NCBI GenBank assembly: GCA_964632995.1
Contig: CAZWDL010000041.1
Location: 1 to 53,228, forward strand
DNA: 53,228 nt
Reading direction: 5' to 3'
DNA from: CAZWDL01 sp964632995
GTDB lineage: Bacteria; Bacteroidota; Bacteroidia; Chitinophagales; Saprospiraceae
In this document: in pieces, positions 53,172 through 53,228 of the stretch
How positions within the stretch are numbered: the stretch's first letter is position 1
Layout of the letters: each line of letters opens with the position of its first letter
The notes under the pieces: model-generated
The model's input: the letters and a program-made list of their open reading frames with translations, nothing else
Told to the model about the DNA's origin: nothing
The model's database searches: none
Program-made: the position numbers and the translations under genes

Positions 53172-53228
53172 CATCCCACTTCCGACTTCCCACTTCCGAC
53201 TTCCGACTTCCCACTTCCGACTTCCCAC
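53172..53228. repeat. Heptad tandem array (CTTCCSA)n, cut by the window edge
   Basis: Seven perfect units of CTTCCGA or CTTCCCA from 53179 and a partial unit before it; the array continues past the end of the window. It lies 98 nt upstream of batE in the same orientation as the other arrays, as expected if the stop codon of another minus-strand gene comes next. Confidence 0.9.

Overview
The window reads as a chromosomal segment of a free-living, polysaccharide-degrading Bacteroidota, most likely of the Saprospiria (Lewinella-like) type. The sequence evidence is a SusC/SusD pair, both kinds of type IX secretion C-terminal sorting domain, many lipoproteins with Bacteroidota lipoboxes, a perfect Bacteroidota promoter (TTTG-N20-TATCTTTG) before rplU, and G/C-rich palindromes and GGAAGTS heptad arrays. 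The family-level taxon is inference; no rRNA or tRNA gene lies in the window.

Layout. 1-2.9 kb is a damaged accessory stretch: an Uma2-type nuclease with a premature stop, an intact methyltransferase, then a mosaic of three gene fragments (phosphorylase-like 5' end, multicopper oxidase middle on the other strand, glycosidase 3' end). 3.1-6.3 kb carries a GH127 beta-L-arabinofuranosidase lipoprotein broken by a +1 frameshift, convergent with a sialidase-fold BNR lipoprotein. 6.3-9.4 kb is a minus-strand cassette read from an ArsR-type operator: ArsR-rhodanese regulator, DsrE sulfur-relay protein, MFS transporter, then DoxX. 9.6-12.5 kb holds an amino-acid permease with cytoplasmic regulatory domains, flanked by two remnants of Rpn/PD-(D/E)XK genes. 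12.6-21 kb carries a cytoplasmic GH63-like glucosidase, an FG-GAP lipoprotein, a class C beta-lactamase-fold hydrolase, a FabG-type reductase and an unassigned secreted protein. 20.9-23.9 kb is visibly more AT-rich and holds a beta-barrel protein and a T9SS-exported PKD-like protein.

24.7-49.1 kb is one long minus-strand glycan-utilisation-type locus, in transcription order: SusC, SusD, a terminator-like hairpin, FG-GAP/ASPIC lipoprotein 3, a small lipoprotein, FG-GAP/ASPIC lipoprotein 2, a T9SS type B protein, a beta-barrel protein, FG-GAP/ASPIC lipoprotein 1, a secreted unknown, an inverting GH97 glucosidase lipoprotein and a sugar-porter MFS transporter. Together they suggest binding and import at the outer membrane (SusCD plus giant surface lipoproteins), periplasmic cleavage (GH97) and uptake of sugar through the inner membrane (MFS). 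No regulator of the locus is in the window. 49.5-53 kb is housekeeping-like: a retropepsin-PDZ protein, rplU, an rpmA with an unusual C-terminal helix-hairpin-helix extension, and batE.

The most unusual signal is a set of five G/C-rich palindromic elements (117, 57, 30, 108 and 105 nt, all multiples of three) inserted in frame into the three FG-GAP/ASPIC paralogues. Three different elements occupy the same protein position (about residue 235) in all three genes, directly after an L-Y-R-N-type motif. They look like a Bacteroidota counterpart of in-frame palindromic elements such as the Rickettsia RPEs. Other repeats include heptad arrays that sit right behind stop codons, a 160-bp four-hairpin element that supplies the stop codon of doxX, and two copies of a palindromic GTTTAG-rich repeat.
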